Source: Acidobacteriaceae bacterium (lineage in GTDB: Bacteria; Acidobacteriota; Terriglobia; Terriglobales; Acidobacteriaceae). Taken from it: a stretch of DNA of 64,000 bases. Positions 7,964-17,607 of this stretch are shown in pieces. The translations under genes and the position numbers were made by a program. Position 1 is the stretch's first letter. Each line of letters begins with the position of its first letter. The DNA lies in assembly GCA_027449965.1 (NCBI GenBank), contig DAIDKP010000007.1, positions 62,001 through 126,000 of the forward strand, read 5' to 3'. The notes beneath the pieces are model-generated. The model was not told the origin of the DNA. It searched no databases and worked only from the letters and a program-made list of their open reading frames with translations.

Positions 7964-9223
7964 CTAGCCGATCACGGCGGCACGCGCCCGCCGACCGAGC
8001 CGCACGACGCATCGCGTGGGCAGTTTTTCCAGTGGAATTACCGATTGTGTCGCCGTTTCGCCGTCCAGTTTCACGGCTCGCTCGGCGATTTTACGGCTGG
8101 CTTCAGCGCCAGATGCGGCCAGTCCCAGCGCAGTCAGCAATTTGGGCAGTCGAATTGCCAACGCTCCCGGCGCGCCGGAGGGTCCAACCAGGTCGGCATA
8201 GGCCACAGCGACCTCCTCGATGTCTTCGCTGACGGCTTTCTGCTGAAACATCTGCGCCCAGTTCTGGTCGGCTCGCTCGGCTTCCGTGGTGCCGTGAAAG
8301 TCGCTCACGAGGGTGCGGGCCAGGCGTTTTTTTGCCTCCATCGGGTGGAACGCGCCTGCGGCGACCTCGGCACGCATGACCTCGACTTCAGAGGTCTTCA
8401 GGTCCGTCAGCAGCGCCCAGTACTTCCACATCAACTCGTCGGAGATGGACATCAGCTTGCCATACATCTCTGCCGCCGCCTCGTGGATTCCAATGGCATT
8501 GCCAAGCGACTTCGACATCTTCTGAATGCCGTCCAGCCCTTCCAGGATCGGCGTCATCAGCACGATCTGTGGTTTTTGTCCGCTGACACGCTGCAACTCG
8601 CGCCCACACAGCAGATTGAACTTCTGATCGGTTCCGCCCAGCTCCACATCGCAGTTCAACGCAACGGAGTCATATCCCTGCATGACGGGATAAAGAAACT
8701 CGTGCAGTCCGATGGGCTGTTCGCTGTCATAGCGACGATGAAAATCATCCCGTTCCAGCATCTGCGAAACCGTAAACTGCGCAGCCAGACGGATCGTTCC
8801 TTCAAACCCAAGCCGGTCCAGCCACTCGGAGTTGAAGCGCACCTCGGTTCGCTCGCGGTCAAGAATGCGAAAAACCTGCTCCTGATAGGTGCGCGCGTTT
8901 TCCGCAATCTGTTCGCGAGTCAGAGGCTTCCGTGTGACATTTCGCCCCGTTGGGTCGCCGATCAGTGAGGTGAAATCGCCGACCAGGAAGATTACCTGAT
9001 GGCCCAGTTGCTGGAAGTGTCGCAGCTTGCGCATGAGAACGGTGTGGCCCAGGTGCAGATCAGGCGCGGTTGGATCAAAGCCGGCCTTCACGCGAAGCGG
9101 TCGTCCGGTTTTGCGGCTCTCTTCCAGGCGTTCGACCAGGTCGCTGGTGCGGATGATCTCCGCCGCGCCTTTTTCCAGCAGGTCCAGTTGTTCTTGTACA
9201 GGGGCAAATGCTGTGGTGCGCAT
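7964..9223 (-). CDS. tyrS: Tyrosyl-tRNA synthetase
   Basis: Class I aminoacyl-tRNA synthetase charging tRNA-Tyr, 419 residues. The HIGH motif is HLGH at 57-60, followed by the tyrosine-specific [15 protein letters not shown]; the class I signature KMSKS is at 235-239 ([10 protein letters not shown]). The middle region VMQGYDSV and [11 protein letters not shown] bind tyrosine and ATP. A C-terminal S4-like RNA-binding domain is present at about residues 350-419. The length fits the TyrZ-like branch. The start ATG at 9223 (MRTTAFAPV) is the first in frame. It is followed by rpmE. Confidence 0.97.
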   Translation of the reverse strand: MRTTAFAPVQEQLDLLEKGAAEIIRTSDLVERLEESRKTGRPLRVKAGFDPTAPDLHLGHTVLMRKLRHFQQLGHQVIFLVGDFTSLIGDPTGRNVTRKPLTREQIAENARTYQEQVFRILDRERTEVRFNSEWLDRLGFEGTIRLAAQFTVSQMLERDDFHRRYDSEQPIGLHEFLYPVMQGYDSVALNCDVELGGTDQKFNLLCGRELQRVSGQKPQIVLMTPILEGLDGIQKMSKSLGNAIGIHEAAAEMYGKLMSISDELMWKYWALLTDLKTSEVEVMRAEVAAGAFHPMEAKKRLARTLVSDFHGTTEAERADQNWAQMFQQKAVSEDIEEVAVAYADLVGPSGAPGALAIRLPKLLTALGLAASGAEASRKIAERAVKLDGETATQSVIPLEKLPTRCVVRLGRRARAAVIG

Positions 9224-9248
9224 AGCCCCAGTATAGATTCCCGGAGCA

Positions 9249-10589
9249 TCAGTTTTCCGATGCTTCCATCCGCTGCTTGCGCAGAGCCTCGGCGCTCAAC
9301 TCGTCAGCAGCGCGTAGTTGGGGAAACAGCCATGCCCACAGCCCTGTGACAACCAGGGAGCCGATTCCGCCGACCACGGTTGCCCGCACAGCGCCCATCC
9401 ACTGCGCGGTGACACCGCTTTCAAACTCGCCCAGTTCATTCGATCCGCCAAGGAATAGAGCATTCACCGCACTCACACGGCCACGCATCTCCGGCGGCGT
9501 TGCCAGTTGCAGCAGACTGCTGCGGATGACCACGCTGATCATGTCCGCAGCGCCACCGATGGCCAGCGCAGTCAGGCTCAAGGTCAGGTTATGCGAGAGT
9601 CCAAAGATCACCGTCGTCACGCCAAAGATGGCCACGCCGACGAAGAGCTTTGACCCGGCTCTGCGGCGCAGCGGAAACCGCGCCAGCACCATCGACATGC
9701 ACAATGCGCCCAATGCCGGCGCAGCGCGCAGCATTCCCAGGCCGCGAGCGCCGGTGTGCAACACCTCTTCAGCGAAGATGGGCATCAGTGCGACGGCTCC
9801 GCCCAGCAAGACAACAAACAGGTCAAGCGACAGCGATCCGATGAGCAACTGCGTGTGCCGCACAAAGCGAAATCCCGCCAGGATGACCTCCATCGAAGCC
9901 GCGCGATGTTCCATCCTTCCCAGGCGAAGAGTAATTCGTCCCACCCGCGCGAGAAAAAAGACCTGTGTGCAGAGCGTGAAGAGATAGACAACGGCGGCTC
10001 CTGCCAGCGAGCGCTCGAAACCCACTCCCGGCAAGGTGAAGAGCAAGCCGCCCAGGGCAGGACCGATAATGTTTGCCGTCTGAAAGATCGCCGCGCCCCA
10101 TGTGACTGCGTTCACAAAATGCTCCTCCGGCACCAGGTGAGGGACGAGCGCAGAACTGGCCGGTCCGGAGAATGCGCGCCCGGTCCCGATCAGCACAAGC
10201 ACCGCATACACCAGCTCGACATGCTGAACTCGGCACAACGCAATCGCCAGCAGCGACCCGGTGCAGAGCATCTGCAAGGAGTAACAGACGAGAATGATGT
10301 TTCTGCGATCAAATCGATCTGCAACATGCCCGGATGGCAAGAGAAGCAGCAGGCCAGGCAGGAACAAGGCAAGACCCGTCAACCCGAGGTCCAGCGCTTT
10401 GTGGGTCATGGCGTAAACCTGCCACGCAACGGCGACCGCCTGCGCCTCTGCGCCCATGATGACCGCAAGGCGCGCGGACTGGTAGCGGCGAAAATTTGCT
10501 GACGCAAAAGCTGCCAGCCCTTCCCCGCTTTTTTTCTGTCGCATTCTGTCTTGCTGACTCTCTGCTTCGCCTGCTGCGTCGGCCGCCAT
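9249..10589 (-). CDS. MFS transporter, EntS-like putative exporter
   Basis: 446 residues from the ATG at 10589. About 10-12 hydrophobic segments are present, with the MFS loop signature [13 protein letters not shown] (between helices 2 and 3) and [19 protein letters not shown] typical of the EntS/MFS_3 group of siderophore or drug exporters. The substrate is unknown; no siderophore genes are nearby. The longer ORF start at 10658 adds an Arg-rich non-membrane stretch and is less likely. It ends 25 bases upstream (in window coordinates) of the tyrS start, same strand, so weak read-through into tyrS is possible. Confidence 0.88.
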   Translation of the reverse strand: MAADAAGEAESQQDRMRQKKSGEGLAAFASANFRRYQSARLAVIMGAEAQAVAVAWQVYAMTHKALDLGLTGLALFLPGLLLLLPSGHVADRFDRRNIILVCYSLQMLCTGSLLAIALCRVQHVELVYAVLVLIGTGRAFSGPASSALVPHLVPEEHFVNAVTWGAAIFQTANIIGPALGGLLFTLPGVGFERSLAGAAVVYLFTLCTQVFFLARVGRITLRLGRMEHRAASMEVILAGFRFVRHTQLLIGSLSLDLFVVLLGGAVALMPIFAEEVLHTGARGLGMLRAAPALGALCMSMVLARFPLRRRAGSKLFVGVAIFGVTTVIFGLSHNLTLSLTALAIGGAADMISVVIRSSLLQLATPPEMRGRVSAVNALFLGGSNELGEFESGVTAQWMGAVRATVVGGIGSLVVTGLWAWLFPQLRAADELSAEALRKQRMEASEN

Positions 10590-10709
10590 ATCTTTACCGT
10601 TATACGCTCTCCGCCGATGGGCTAGTGCGAAACCGGCATGAAGACGCCTGCTGCGCAATCAGCAACACCTGCATTGCGTCGGTTCGATGCCGGCCTTCGA
10701 TGCCTGTGC

Positions 10710-11447
10710 TCAGGCCTCGAGCGCACTTGGTCTCAGGATAGGATGTAGTCTCGCTTCGATACGGTTTGGAGTGGACCGTGTTCCCTCTGGCCTGCGGGCG
10801 GTTTTGGCTGCAAGCTGCGCTTCGCGCGCCTGCTCCCGTCGCCATGCCTCGGAGCGCCGCTTCTCACCCGAGTTTTCACCAGCCCTGATGCTCGAGCCTG
10901 CCGCGGGCCTGGCTGCAACATTGCCTGGTGACTCCGGAATCTCTGAAGTGCGCAGTTCCATGGCTGGCGGCGCTGCAGGCACTGTGCGGGTTGCGAAGGA
11001 CTTCTGCAAACCGTTGTCCAGTGTTTGTCCTGCGGTCACGGGCTTCGATGCCGGTTTTGTCACATCCATATTCACGCTCGAAGGCTTTTCCCGGGTCGGA
11101 ATCAGACGTGCTGAAGATTCATATTCTCCAAAGTCAGCATCGAACTGCAATGTGGCTTTCGGCGCGATCTCAACCGGGTCCATAGCGGTCTGCAATTCCT
11201 CTTCCACCACCGCTCGCACGCCCATGGCACGCGTCACAAAGAAGTCATCCACCAGCTTGTGCAGGCATTTCTGTCCGCAAAGATGCCGCGCTCGCGCTCG
11301 CCGTTTCCCCAACGCGGCCCATGTTCCCAGCCGCAGTTCGCCGTCACGCTCCAACGCCACATACCAGTGATTGGTCGCTCGCTTTTCTGCTCCGCACATA
11401 TCGCAACTGATCGTCTGACGGATCACAGTACTCTCCCCCGATTCCAT
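10710..11447 (-). CDS. Hypothetical protein with zinc-ribbon-like N-terminus and disordered tail
   Basis: 245 residues. The first ~75 residues contain CDMCG and, about 40 residues later, HLCGQKCLHKLVDDF, which together could form a four-cysteine zinc site. The remaining ~170 residues are low-complexity, rich in Ala, Pro, Arg, Glu and Ser, and look disordered. No signal peptide or membrane segment. I do not recognise a family; similar Cys-rich heads occur in short acidobacterial proteins of unknown role. It is 120 bases upstream of the MFS gene on the same strand and might be cotranscribed with it. Confidence 0.65.
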   Translation of the reverse strand: MESGESTVIRQTISCDMCGAEKRATNHWYVALERDGELRLGTWAALGKRRARARHLCGQKCLHKLVDDFFVTRAMGVRAVVEEELQTAMDPVEIAPKATLQFDADFGEYESSARLIPTREKPSSVNMDVTKPASKPVTAGQTLDNGLQKSFATRTVPAAPPAMELRTSEIPESPGNVAARPAAGSSIRAGENSGEKRRSEAWRREQAREAQLAAKTARRPEGTRSTPNRIEARLHPILRPSALEA

Positions 11448-11584
11448 TCAGGCCCGACGCCATGCGTCCTGGAATCCTCTCTTGTCATTCGACCCCGAAT
11501 CGGCTGCATGTGGAAAGAAATAATAAGAGTGGGTTTAGAGTTGCGGGCTAGATGGGGAAGCACTCATCTGCATGTCCTGAAACA

Positions 11585-11614
11585 GAACAGGCGCGGCTTC
11601 TGCCGCGCCTGTTC
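11585..11614 (-). terminator. Rho-independent terminator of the VWA gene
   Basis: A 13-bp perfect stem (GAACAGGCGCGGC / GCCGCGCCTGTTC) with a TTCT loop on the plus strand, 28 bases beyond the VWA stop on the minus strand and followed there by TGTTTC. Strong enough to terminate either direction. Confidence 0.8.
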
Positions 11615-11642
11615 GCCATCTTTCCTGCGAGTCCGCCGTGCT

Positions 11643-12683
11643 TCACTCGCGCGGAGCGAAGTAGCCTTTTTTGGCGCGTACCTGATAGCGGCGATCCAGA
11701 CAGTAGAGATAGATGGTCCGAAAAGCTCCGTCCGTTTTGAAGTCTGCCGGGGTGTAGGTGAGCAGGTACTGGCTCCTTAACTCCTCTGAGATGCTGTTGA
11801 AGCCGTTCACCATGTCTTCCATGGAAGGCGGAAAAAACGCTCGACCCCCTGTGGCTTCAGCCAGCTTTTTCAGGGAGTCGTCGCCGCGACCGCGGCTGGG
11901 TGTCCAGTTGGTGCTGATGGCATAGATGATGGTCTCGGCTCGCTGGCACATCTTGATGGCCTCGTCGATATATACGCGGCTCTGATTGTCGTTTCCATCG
12001 GAGATGACGACGATGGCGCGACGCACCGGTTCCTGGCCGCGCGTCTCGGAGAGTTGCTTGTCGCGGCAGGCTGAGTACACTGCGTCATACAGCGCGGTAC
12101 TCCCGCCCGACCGCAGCTTGTTCACACCCGTCTCCAGAGCGTCCACGTTGTTGGTCCAGTCCTGGGTCAGTGTTGGTGTCGAGTCAAAGCCCATCACAAA
12201 CGCTCGATCCGCCTTGGAGCGCAGCACTTGCAGCAGAAACTGTGTGGCGGATTGCTTCTCAAAGTCAAACCGTTGCCGGATGGAAGTGCTGGTGTCGATG
12301 ACCAGGCCAACACGCAGCGGCAGATTGGTCTGCTGCATGAAGCTCGTCACCCGTTCCGGAGCCTTCTGGTCATCCAGCAGAGCAAAGTCGCTGAGTCGGA
12401 GATTCGGAATGAACTCGCCGTGCCGGTTGGTCACGGTGAAGATCAGGTTGACCTCGTTGACATTGCGCACAATCCTGAAGCTTGAGCTTTGATCGCCACT
12501 TGCCGCGTTTTGCTGTGCAGAGGATCCGCTGGGCGAGCCTACCTGCGCACTGCCAGCCTTCAGTGTTGTGGCTGCGGGTTGATTCCCGGAGGTGCCCGTG
12601 GTCTGCGCCGCGCACACAGCCACCATCATGCTGCACACGGATAGCGCTATGAATCGTTGAAGACTGCTATTTGTGTTCGACAT
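11643..12683 (-). CDS. Exported VWA-domain protein (acidobacterial VWFA-related family)
   Basis: 346 residues. Residues 1-26 form a signal peptide ending VCAAQ. After a Gly/Ser/Gln-rich linker (27-68), a beta-strand segment leads into a von Willebrand A domain whose metal-ion adhesion site DxSxS is DTSTS at 130-134 (GLVIDTSTS), with the downstream Thr and VISDGNDN elements also present. This layout is the recurrent VWFA-related protein of acidobacteria, thought to mediate protein-protein contacts in the periplasm; partners are unknown. Start ATG at 12683. It diverges from the VOC gene with 254 bases between them. Confidence 0.9.
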   Translation of the reverse strand: MSNTNSSLQRFIALSVCSMMVAVCAAQTTGTSGNQPAATTLKAGSAQVGSPSGSSAQQNAASGDQSSSFRIVRNVNEVNLIFTVTNRHGEFIPNLRLSDFALLDDQKAPERVTSFMQQTNLPLRVGLVIDTSTSIRQRFDFEKQSATQFLLQVLRSKADRAFVMGFDSTPTLTQDWTNNVDALETGVNKLRSGGSTALYDAVYSACRDKQLSETRGQEPVRRAIVVISDGNDNQSRVYIDEAIKMCQRAETIIYAISTNWTPSRGRGDDSLKKLAEATGGRAFFPPSMEDMVNGFNSISEELRSQYLLTYTPADFKTDGAFRTIYLYCLDRRYQVRAKKGYFAPRE

Positions 12684-12937
12684 ACTATAACTGATTCTAA
12701 CAACCTATCCCGAAGTCTTTGCGGGGCAGGGGAGCAATCACACCCGTCCACACAAGAGTCCAGCCAAGAGTTCAGCCTGCGCCAAGTGCCGCCTTGAGCC
12801 AGAAGCGGACACTGCGCCATTGGACAACCATGGCCTTCGAATCGTACCTTGTAGCCTCATGCTGGAATCGCCTGCAATGGGATTCAGCGACGATTTCAGC
12901 ATGTCCACCCACCCAGGGATCATTGAGGTCCGCAGCC

Positions 12938-13909
12938 ATGTTGTTTCTGTCGAAGCGGTTCAATTTGCGCGGCACATCTTCCGGCTTGTTGATCGTTGCC
13001 GTAGCGATGTTGTGCTCTACCTCTGCTCTGGCTGTCGCTGCGACGCCATCTCGTCCACCCATCACCAGCATCAGCCACATTGCCACGTATGCCGCAGATA
13101 TGCAGGCGACGGAGCGCTACTATGTGGAAAGCATCGGTGCTGTGCGAGCACCGGACCCGGAAGATCCACACGGCGTCCGCTATATGCTCAGCGCAACTCA
13201 ATTTGTTGAGGTTCTTCCGCTGCCCGGAAATGCTGGCATCAACCGCCTCGATCACACTGCATGGAATACCACGGATGCCGAAGGACTGCGCGCGTATCTG
13301 GCTGCCAAGGGCTGGAAGACGCCGGCGCACATCACCAGGCTGGCGGATGGCAGTCGCACCTTTCGCGTGCATGATCCAGAGAACAACCTGGTTGAATTTG
13401 TGCAGCCGCCAACCCATCCTCGCCCAGTCCAGGCGCCGCGCGCCATTGGCCACCACATCATCCATGTTGGCTTCATGGTTCACTCCCGCGCCACGGAAGA
13501 CACGTTCTATCGCGCCCTGCTTGGATTTCGCCCTTACTGGTTTGGTGGCATGCACGATACCAAGATCGACTGGGTCTCGCAGCAGGTGCCCGATGGCCAC
13601 GACTGGCTGGAGTACATGCTGACCAGCGGTCCATCGGGCAGCGGCATTCCTGCCAACATGACGCAGCAGGCACTTGGCGTTCTGGATCATCTGTCGATCG
13701 GTGTCGTCTCGGTCCCTGCCGCCTACAAGATGCTGGTTGCTCAAAACCGCCTCACCGGTCACACGGACAAACATACGCAGATCGGACGAGATGGCAAGGA
13801 GCAGTTCAATCTCTATGATCCGGATGACATCCGTCTGGAGCTGATGGAATTTCATGCCGTGGAAAAGCCCTGCTGCTCGCCGTTTACCGCTGCGGATCCG
13901 TCTCACTGA
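12938..13909 (+). CDS. Exported tandem VOC (glyoxalase/dioxygenase-fold) protein
   Basis: 323 residues from the ATG at 12938, which has GAGG at a suitable distance; the ORF start at 12719 has no coding character. Residues 1-33 form a signal peptide (LIVAVAMLCSTSALAVAA). Two vicinal-oxygen-chelate modules follow: one from ITSISHIATYAADM to DPENNLVEFVQ and another from HHIIHVGFMVHS to LYDPDDIRLELMEF. Each has the strand-end His and Glu positions expected for metal ligands. The reaction cannot be deduced; a lyase, isomerase or dioxygenase are all possible. Export of a VOC enzyme is uncommon outside acidobacteria and planctomycetes. Confidence 0.83.
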   Translation: MLFLSKRFNLRGTSSGLLIVAVAMLCSTSALAVAATPSRPPITSISHIATYAADMQATERYYVESIGAVRAPDPEDPHGVRYMLSATQFVEVLPLPGNAGINRLDHTAWNTTDAEGLRAYLAAKGWKTPAHITRLADGSRTFRVHDPENNLVEFVQPPTHPRPVQAPRAIGHHIIHVGFMVHSRATEDTFYRALLGFRPYWFGGMHDTKIDWVSQQVPDGHDWLEYMLTSGPSGSGIPANMTQQALGVLDHLSIGVVSVPAAYKMLVAQNRLTGHTDKHTQIGRDGKEQFNLYDPDDIRLELMEFHAVEKPCCSPFTAADPSH

Positions 13910-14067
13910 CGCAACCGGGTGACTCGCCTCGCTTACCCTGTTCGCATACACTGCGTGCGGTCGCAGGCGGGGCGGCGCAGTTTGGTTGGAACCTGCTGCA
14001 AACTCTCAGGTAAACTGATTTTTCAGAGGGAAGTACGCAGAGGGAAGCCCCGGGATGGAATCGCAGG

Positions 14068-14844
14068 ATGACAGCTCAGATTTTTGATCTTTCCGGCAAG
14101 ACGGCGCTGGTGCTCGGCGGCACATCCGGCATCGGACTGGCACTGGCGATGGGCCTGGCTGAAGCCGGAGCGGATGTTGTCGCCTCGTCCCGCCGCGCCG
14201 CACAGGTGGCAGAGACAGCCGCGAAGATTCGTGCGCTCGGTCGTTCGACGCTGGAATGCTGCTCGGATGTGACGGATCGCGACTCTCTGATCGGGCTTCG
14301 ACAGCAAATTCTGGATCACTTCGGCAAGATCGATATCCTGGTGAACTGTGCGGGAATCACCCAACGCGCTCCAAGCCTGAACTTTCCAGAGGAGGCCTGG
14401 AATCGCATTCTGGAAACCAACCTCACGGGTACGTTGCGAGCGTGTCAGGTGTTTGGCGAGCCCATGCTTGCACGCGGCTGTGGACGCATCCTCAACATTG
14501 CCTCGCTTTCCACCTTTGTCGCATTTTATGAAGTGGCTGCATATGCAGCGAGCAAGGCCGCGGTTGGCTCGCTCACGCAATCCCTTGCCGTCGAGTGGTC
14601 GCGCCAGGGCGTAACCGTGAATGCCATTGCTCCGGGAGTCTTTCGTACCGACCTGAACGCATCGCTTCTGGACAGCACTGCGCGTGGACAGGAGATTCTG
14701 CTGCGAACGCCGATCGGGCGCTTTGGCCGGACAGAAGAACTGGTTGGTGCGGCGATCTATCTCGCGTCCGACGCGGCATCCTTTGTCACCGGGGAAATTC
14801 TCGTTGTCGATGGTGGTTTTCTGGCGAGCGGGGTCAATCAATAG
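14068..14844 (+). CDS. SDR-family oxidoreductase (KduD/gluconate 5-dehydrogenase-like)
   Basis: 258-residue classical short-chain dehydrogenase. Cofactor motif GGTSGIG at 18-24, NCAG at about 93, catalytic Ser in NIASLS and YAASK (Y and K) near 160. Closest overall pattern is KduD or gluconate 5-dehydrogenase, which reduce or oxidise keto-deoxy sugar acids. The context supports a sugar-acid role: a PfkB kinase of the 2-keto-3-deoxygluconate type and a KDPG aldolase follow on the same strand (gaps 66 and 140 bases). The exact substrate is inference. Start at ATG 14068 (MTAQIFDLSGKTALV). Confidence 0.88.
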   Translation: MTAQIFDLSGKTALVLGGTSGIGLALAMGLAEAGADVVASSRRAAQVAETAAKIRALGRSTLECCSDVTDRDSLIGLRQQILDHFGKIDILVNCAGITQRAPSLNFPEEAWNRILETNLTGTLRACQVFGEPMLARGCGRILNIASLSTFVAFYEVAAYAASKAAVGSLTQSLAVEWSRQGVTVNAIAPGVFRTDLNASLLDSTARGQEILLRTPIGRFGRTEELVGAAIYLASDAASFVTGEILVVDGGFLASGVNQ

Positions 14845-14862
14845 GACGCTCGCATCGATCGT

Positions 14863-14891
14863 TTCACTTCACGCACGTTCACTTCACGCAC
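14863..14891 (+). repeat. Tandem 15-base direct repeat
   Basis: TTCACTTCACGCACg occurs twice in direct succession in the 66-base gap between the SDR and kdgK genes. It could be a direct-repeat operator for the sugar-acid unit or a slippage duplication; the sequence alone does not decide. Confidence 0.6.
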
Positions 14892-14910
14892 AAGGCATCT
14901 ACTACCTGCT

Positions 14911-16020
14911 ATGAACATCCATCCTGCCGGTTCCGTCCGCTTCGATCTGATCTCTCTCGGTGAAGTCATGTTGCGCCTCGATCCTGGCGAAAGTCGCGTC
15001 AGTACCACGCGGCAGTTCCAGGCATGGGAAGGTGGCGGCGAGTATAACGTCGCTCGTGGACTGCGGCGCTGCTTTGGTCTGCGTACCGCCATTGTCACAG
15101 CACTTGCCGATAACCCCGTGGGCCGCCTTGTCGAAGACCTCATGCTTCAGGGTGGCGTCCATCTCGATCATCTTCGCTGGGTACGCTACGACGGTGTCGG
15201 TCGCGCCGTCCGCAATGGCCTCAACTTCACCGAGCGCGGTTTTGGCATTCGCGCTGCTCTCGGCTGCTCTGACCGTGGACATACGGCGGTTTCTCAGTTG
15301 AAGCCGGGCGAGATTGACTGGGATGCCATCTTCGACTCCGCTCGAGGAGGCGGCGCGCGCTGGTTTCACACCGGCGGCATCTTTGCCGCACTCTCTGAAT
15401 CCACGCCGCTCGTCGCCCGGGAAGCCATGCTTGCTGCGCGCCGCCACGGCGTCCTCGTTTCCTACGATCTCAACTATCGCGACTCCCTGTGGAAGTCAAT
15501 TGGCGGCAAGCAGCGTGCACAGGAAGTGAACACGGAACTCGCGCCGCTGGTCGATGTCATGCTGGGCAACGAAGAGGACTTCACTGCCGCGCTCGGCTTC
15601 CACATTGAAGGCGCGGAAGATCTCGATCAACAGTCCTCCGGACTCGACACCGCTCACTTTCGCGCGATGATCCGCCAGGCAGTTGGCAGGTTTCCCAACT
15701 TCCAGATCGTTGCCACCACTCTGCGCAATGCCAGAACTGCAACCGTCAACGACTGGGGCGCCATCTGTTACTGCAACGGCGAGTTTTATGAGGCGCGGCC
15801 CATGGCAGGACTCGAAATATTGGATCGTGTTGGCGGCGGTGACTCCTTTGCCTCCGGCCTGATCTACGGATTTCTCGCTGGAAAAGGTGCGCAATGGGCC
15901 GTCGATTGCGGCTGTGCGCACGGGGCGCTGGCCATGACGACGCCTGGCGACACAACCATGGTGACTTTGAGTGAGGTGGAACGCGTGATGCAGGGAGGGT
16001 CTGCCCGTGTGCAGCGCTGA
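14911..16020 (+). CDS. kdgK: PfkB-family sugar kinase, probable 2-keto-3-deoxygluconate kinase
   Basis: 369 residues. The N-terminal strand FDLISLGEVMLRLDP and WEGGGEYNVARGL match the PfkB ribokinase fold; the catalytic signature is DRVGGGDSFASGLIYG near residue 305, a form common to KDG kinases, with the catalytic base D in GGGD. It would phosphorylate 2-keto-3-deoxygluconate (KDG) to KDPG with ATP. It is about 50 residues longer than most KdgK proteins because of insertions around residues 200-250. The aldolase that cleaves KDPG follows 140 bases downstream, strongly supporting the role. Confidence 0.87.
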   Translation: MNIHPAGSVRFDLISLGEVMLRLDPGESRVSTTRQFQAWEGGGEYNVARGLRRCFGLRTAIVTALADNPVGRLVEDLMLQGGVHLDHLRWVRYDGVGRAVRNGLNFTERGFGIRAALGCSDRGHTAVSQLKPGEIDWDAIFDSARGGGARWFHTGGIFAALSESTPLVAREAMLAARRHGVLVSYDLNYRDSLWKSIGGKQRAQEVNTELAPLVDVMLGNEEDFTAALGFHIEGAEDLDQQSSGLDTAHFRAMIRQAVGRFPNFQIVATTLRNARTATVNDWGAICYCNGEFYEARPMAGLEILDRVGGGDSFASGLIYGFLAGKGAQWAVDCGCAHGALAMTTPGDTTMVTLSEVERVMQGGSARVQR

Positions 16021-16160
16021 GGTATATTGCGTGGAACTGGAAACAGGAGCCGAAACTCTGGATCGGTCTCCTTGCCGGAAAAATCGAAAGATGTTTGCTG
16101 TATAACGCGAAATGAGTTCAGCAATACGTTCGAACGAATCGGTCATTTGTATCTTCGGAG

Positions 16161-16820
16161 ATGGAATACATGCAGAAGCAGGAAGTTCTCAGCCGCATTC
16201 ATAACGAGGGTCTGATGCCGGTCCTTCGCGCGGACTCCACGGAGCAGGCGCTGGCGATCGCAGAAGCACTGGAAGCAGGCGGCATCACCATTCTGGAGAT
16301 CACCATGACGGTCCCCGGGGCTGTTCGCCTGATTGAACAGCTTGCGGATCGCTCCGGTGACCGGATGCTGATTGGAGCAGGCACTGTGCTCGATGCGGAG
16401 ACGGCGCGTGCCGCGATGTTGGCAGGCGCTCAGTTTGTAGTCAGCCCGGCGCTGGACCTCGCAACGATTGAAATCTGCCGCCGCTACAGCGTTGCCGTCT
16501 TTGCCGGCGCCCTCACGCCGACTGAGGTGCTGGCCGCGTGGCAGGCAGGATCGGATGCGGTCAAGGTTTTCCCCGCGAGTGCTGTGGGTGGCGCGCCTTA
16601 TCTCAAGGCCCTGAAGGCTCCATTCCCCCAGATTGAACTGATTCCCACGGGGGGCGTATCTCTCACGACAGCGCCCGATTTTCTGCGAGCGGGCGCTTTT
16701 GCTCTCGGCGTTGGGGGTGATCTGGTTGATGCCAAAGCGATTCGCGAGGGCAAGCCGGAGATTATTACCGCGAACGCGCGAAAATATCTCGAGATAGTCT
16801 CTGAATTTCGTCGGCACTGA
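16161..16820 (+). CDS. eda: 2-keto-3-deoxy-6-phosphogluconate aldolase
   Basis: 219 residues, class I aldolase with a TIM barrel. GLMPVLRA, GGITILEITMTVPGA (catalytic Glu), IGAGTVLDAE and the Schiff-base Lys in DAVKVFPASAVGG are all present, as is LIPTGGV for phosphate binding. It splits KDPG to pyruvate and glyceraldehyde 3-phosphate, the last Entner-Doudoroff or uronate-pathway step. ATG codons at 16161 and 16170 are both possible starts. Third gene of the SDR-kdgK-eda series. Confidence 0.95.
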   Translation: MEYMQKQEVLSRIHNEGLMPVLRADSTEQALAIAEALEAGGITILEITMTVPGAVRLIEQLADRSGDRMLIGAGTVLDAETARAAMLAGAQFVVSPALDLATIEICRRYSVAVFAGALTPTEVLAAWQAGSDAVKVFPASAVGGAPYLKALKAPFPQIELIPTGGVSLTTAPDFLRAGAFALGVGGDLVDAKAIREGKPEIITANARKYLEIVSEFRRH

Positions 16821-17137
16821 GTGGCACAAGCGCCAGGCAAAAGGAACAAGCCGCAAGCAGGGCATAGGAAAGTTTCGGACTTTCGGGACTTTTTCGAGCG
16901 AACCGTGGATGTGGAAGGCAACCCGTTGTGGTGCGGTCTCAGGCGCAGGCTTCCAGGCTCCGCTCTGGCTGCACAAGAAAGCCGGTAGCGCCTCGGACAG
17001 AACTCTGATAAACTGATGGTTCTGAGCGTTTGCAGAAGAATCAACGCAAATTCCGCCTGAGATCCGAGAGAATGCAGGCAAAGACCGTGAGTCTTTGTGC
17101 TGCCAAGTGTGCGGACAGGCGAACGAGGAAACGAACG
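16821..17137 (+). other. Intergenic region: rplS leader
   Basis: 317 bases between eda and rplS. No ORF with coding character. A TAAACT -10-like hexamer at 17009 (context GATAAACTGAT) recurs as GGTAAACTGAT at 14011 ahead of the SDR gene; neither has a good -35. An upstream in-frame extension of rplS from 17030 exists but lacks family sequence. The leader of rplS would be about 120 bases if transcription begins near 17021. Confidence 0.4.
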
Positions 17138-17497
17138 ATGTCGATTCATCCAGTAATGCAGCGGTTGGCAGAAAAGTTGAAGCGTACGGATCTGCCCGAG
17201 TTCAAGGCGGGCGACCAGGTGCGCGTGCAGGTCAAGATCAAAGAAGGTGACAAAGAGCGGTTGCAGGCTTTTGAGGGCTTGGTTATCGCGGTGAACCACG
17301 GGCCGCAGGGTAGCTTTACCGTGCGCAAGATCAGCTTTGGCCAGGGCGTGGAAAGAATCTTTCCGTTCAACTCCAAGGTTGTGGACAAGGTAGAAAAGGT
17401 ACGCAGCTACCGCGTGCGCCGCGCCAAGCTTTTCTATATGCGCGGACTCCGGGGCAAAGCAGCGCGCATGCGCGAAGTCGCTCGCGAGCAGGCCTAG
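17138..17497 (+). CDS. rplS: 50S ribosomal protein bL19
   Basis: 119 residues, normal length. Family segments are complete: [51 protein letters not shown] and [20 protein letters not shown]19 sits at the 30S-50S interface. The start ATG at 17138 is preceded by GAGGAA; the ORF-track start at 17030 is not the real one. It is separated from its common partners rpsP-rimM-trmD, which are not in the window. Followed by a strong terminator and then rnhB. Confidence 0.98.
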   Translation: MSIHPVMQRLAEKLKRTDLPEFKAGDQVRVQVKIKEGDKERLQAFEGLVIAVNHGPQGSFTVRKISFGQGVERIFPFNSKVVDKVEKVRSYRVRRAKLFYMRGLRGKAARMREVAREQA

Positions 17498-17518
17498 AAG
17501 CGCTGCACGCACAGAATT

Positions 17519-17561
17519 AAAAGCCTCGGTCGCGAGCAGTTGGCGCCGCCGAGGCTTTTTT
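17519..17561 (+). terminator. Rho-independent terminator of rplS
   Basis: AAAGCCTCGG and CCGAGGCTTT form a stem around a 19-base internal loop that can pair further, followed by TTTTTTA. It lies 22 bases after the rplS stop. Confidence 0.85.
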
Positions 17562-17607
17562 ATGTCTGCGAAGCGCTTGCAGGCTGAAGCTTCGTATACT
17601 GGCAAAA

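Noticed and set aside
7850-8968. 372-residue plus-strand ORF opposite tyrS
   Set aside because: Antisense shadow of a clear tyrosyl-tRNA synthetase.
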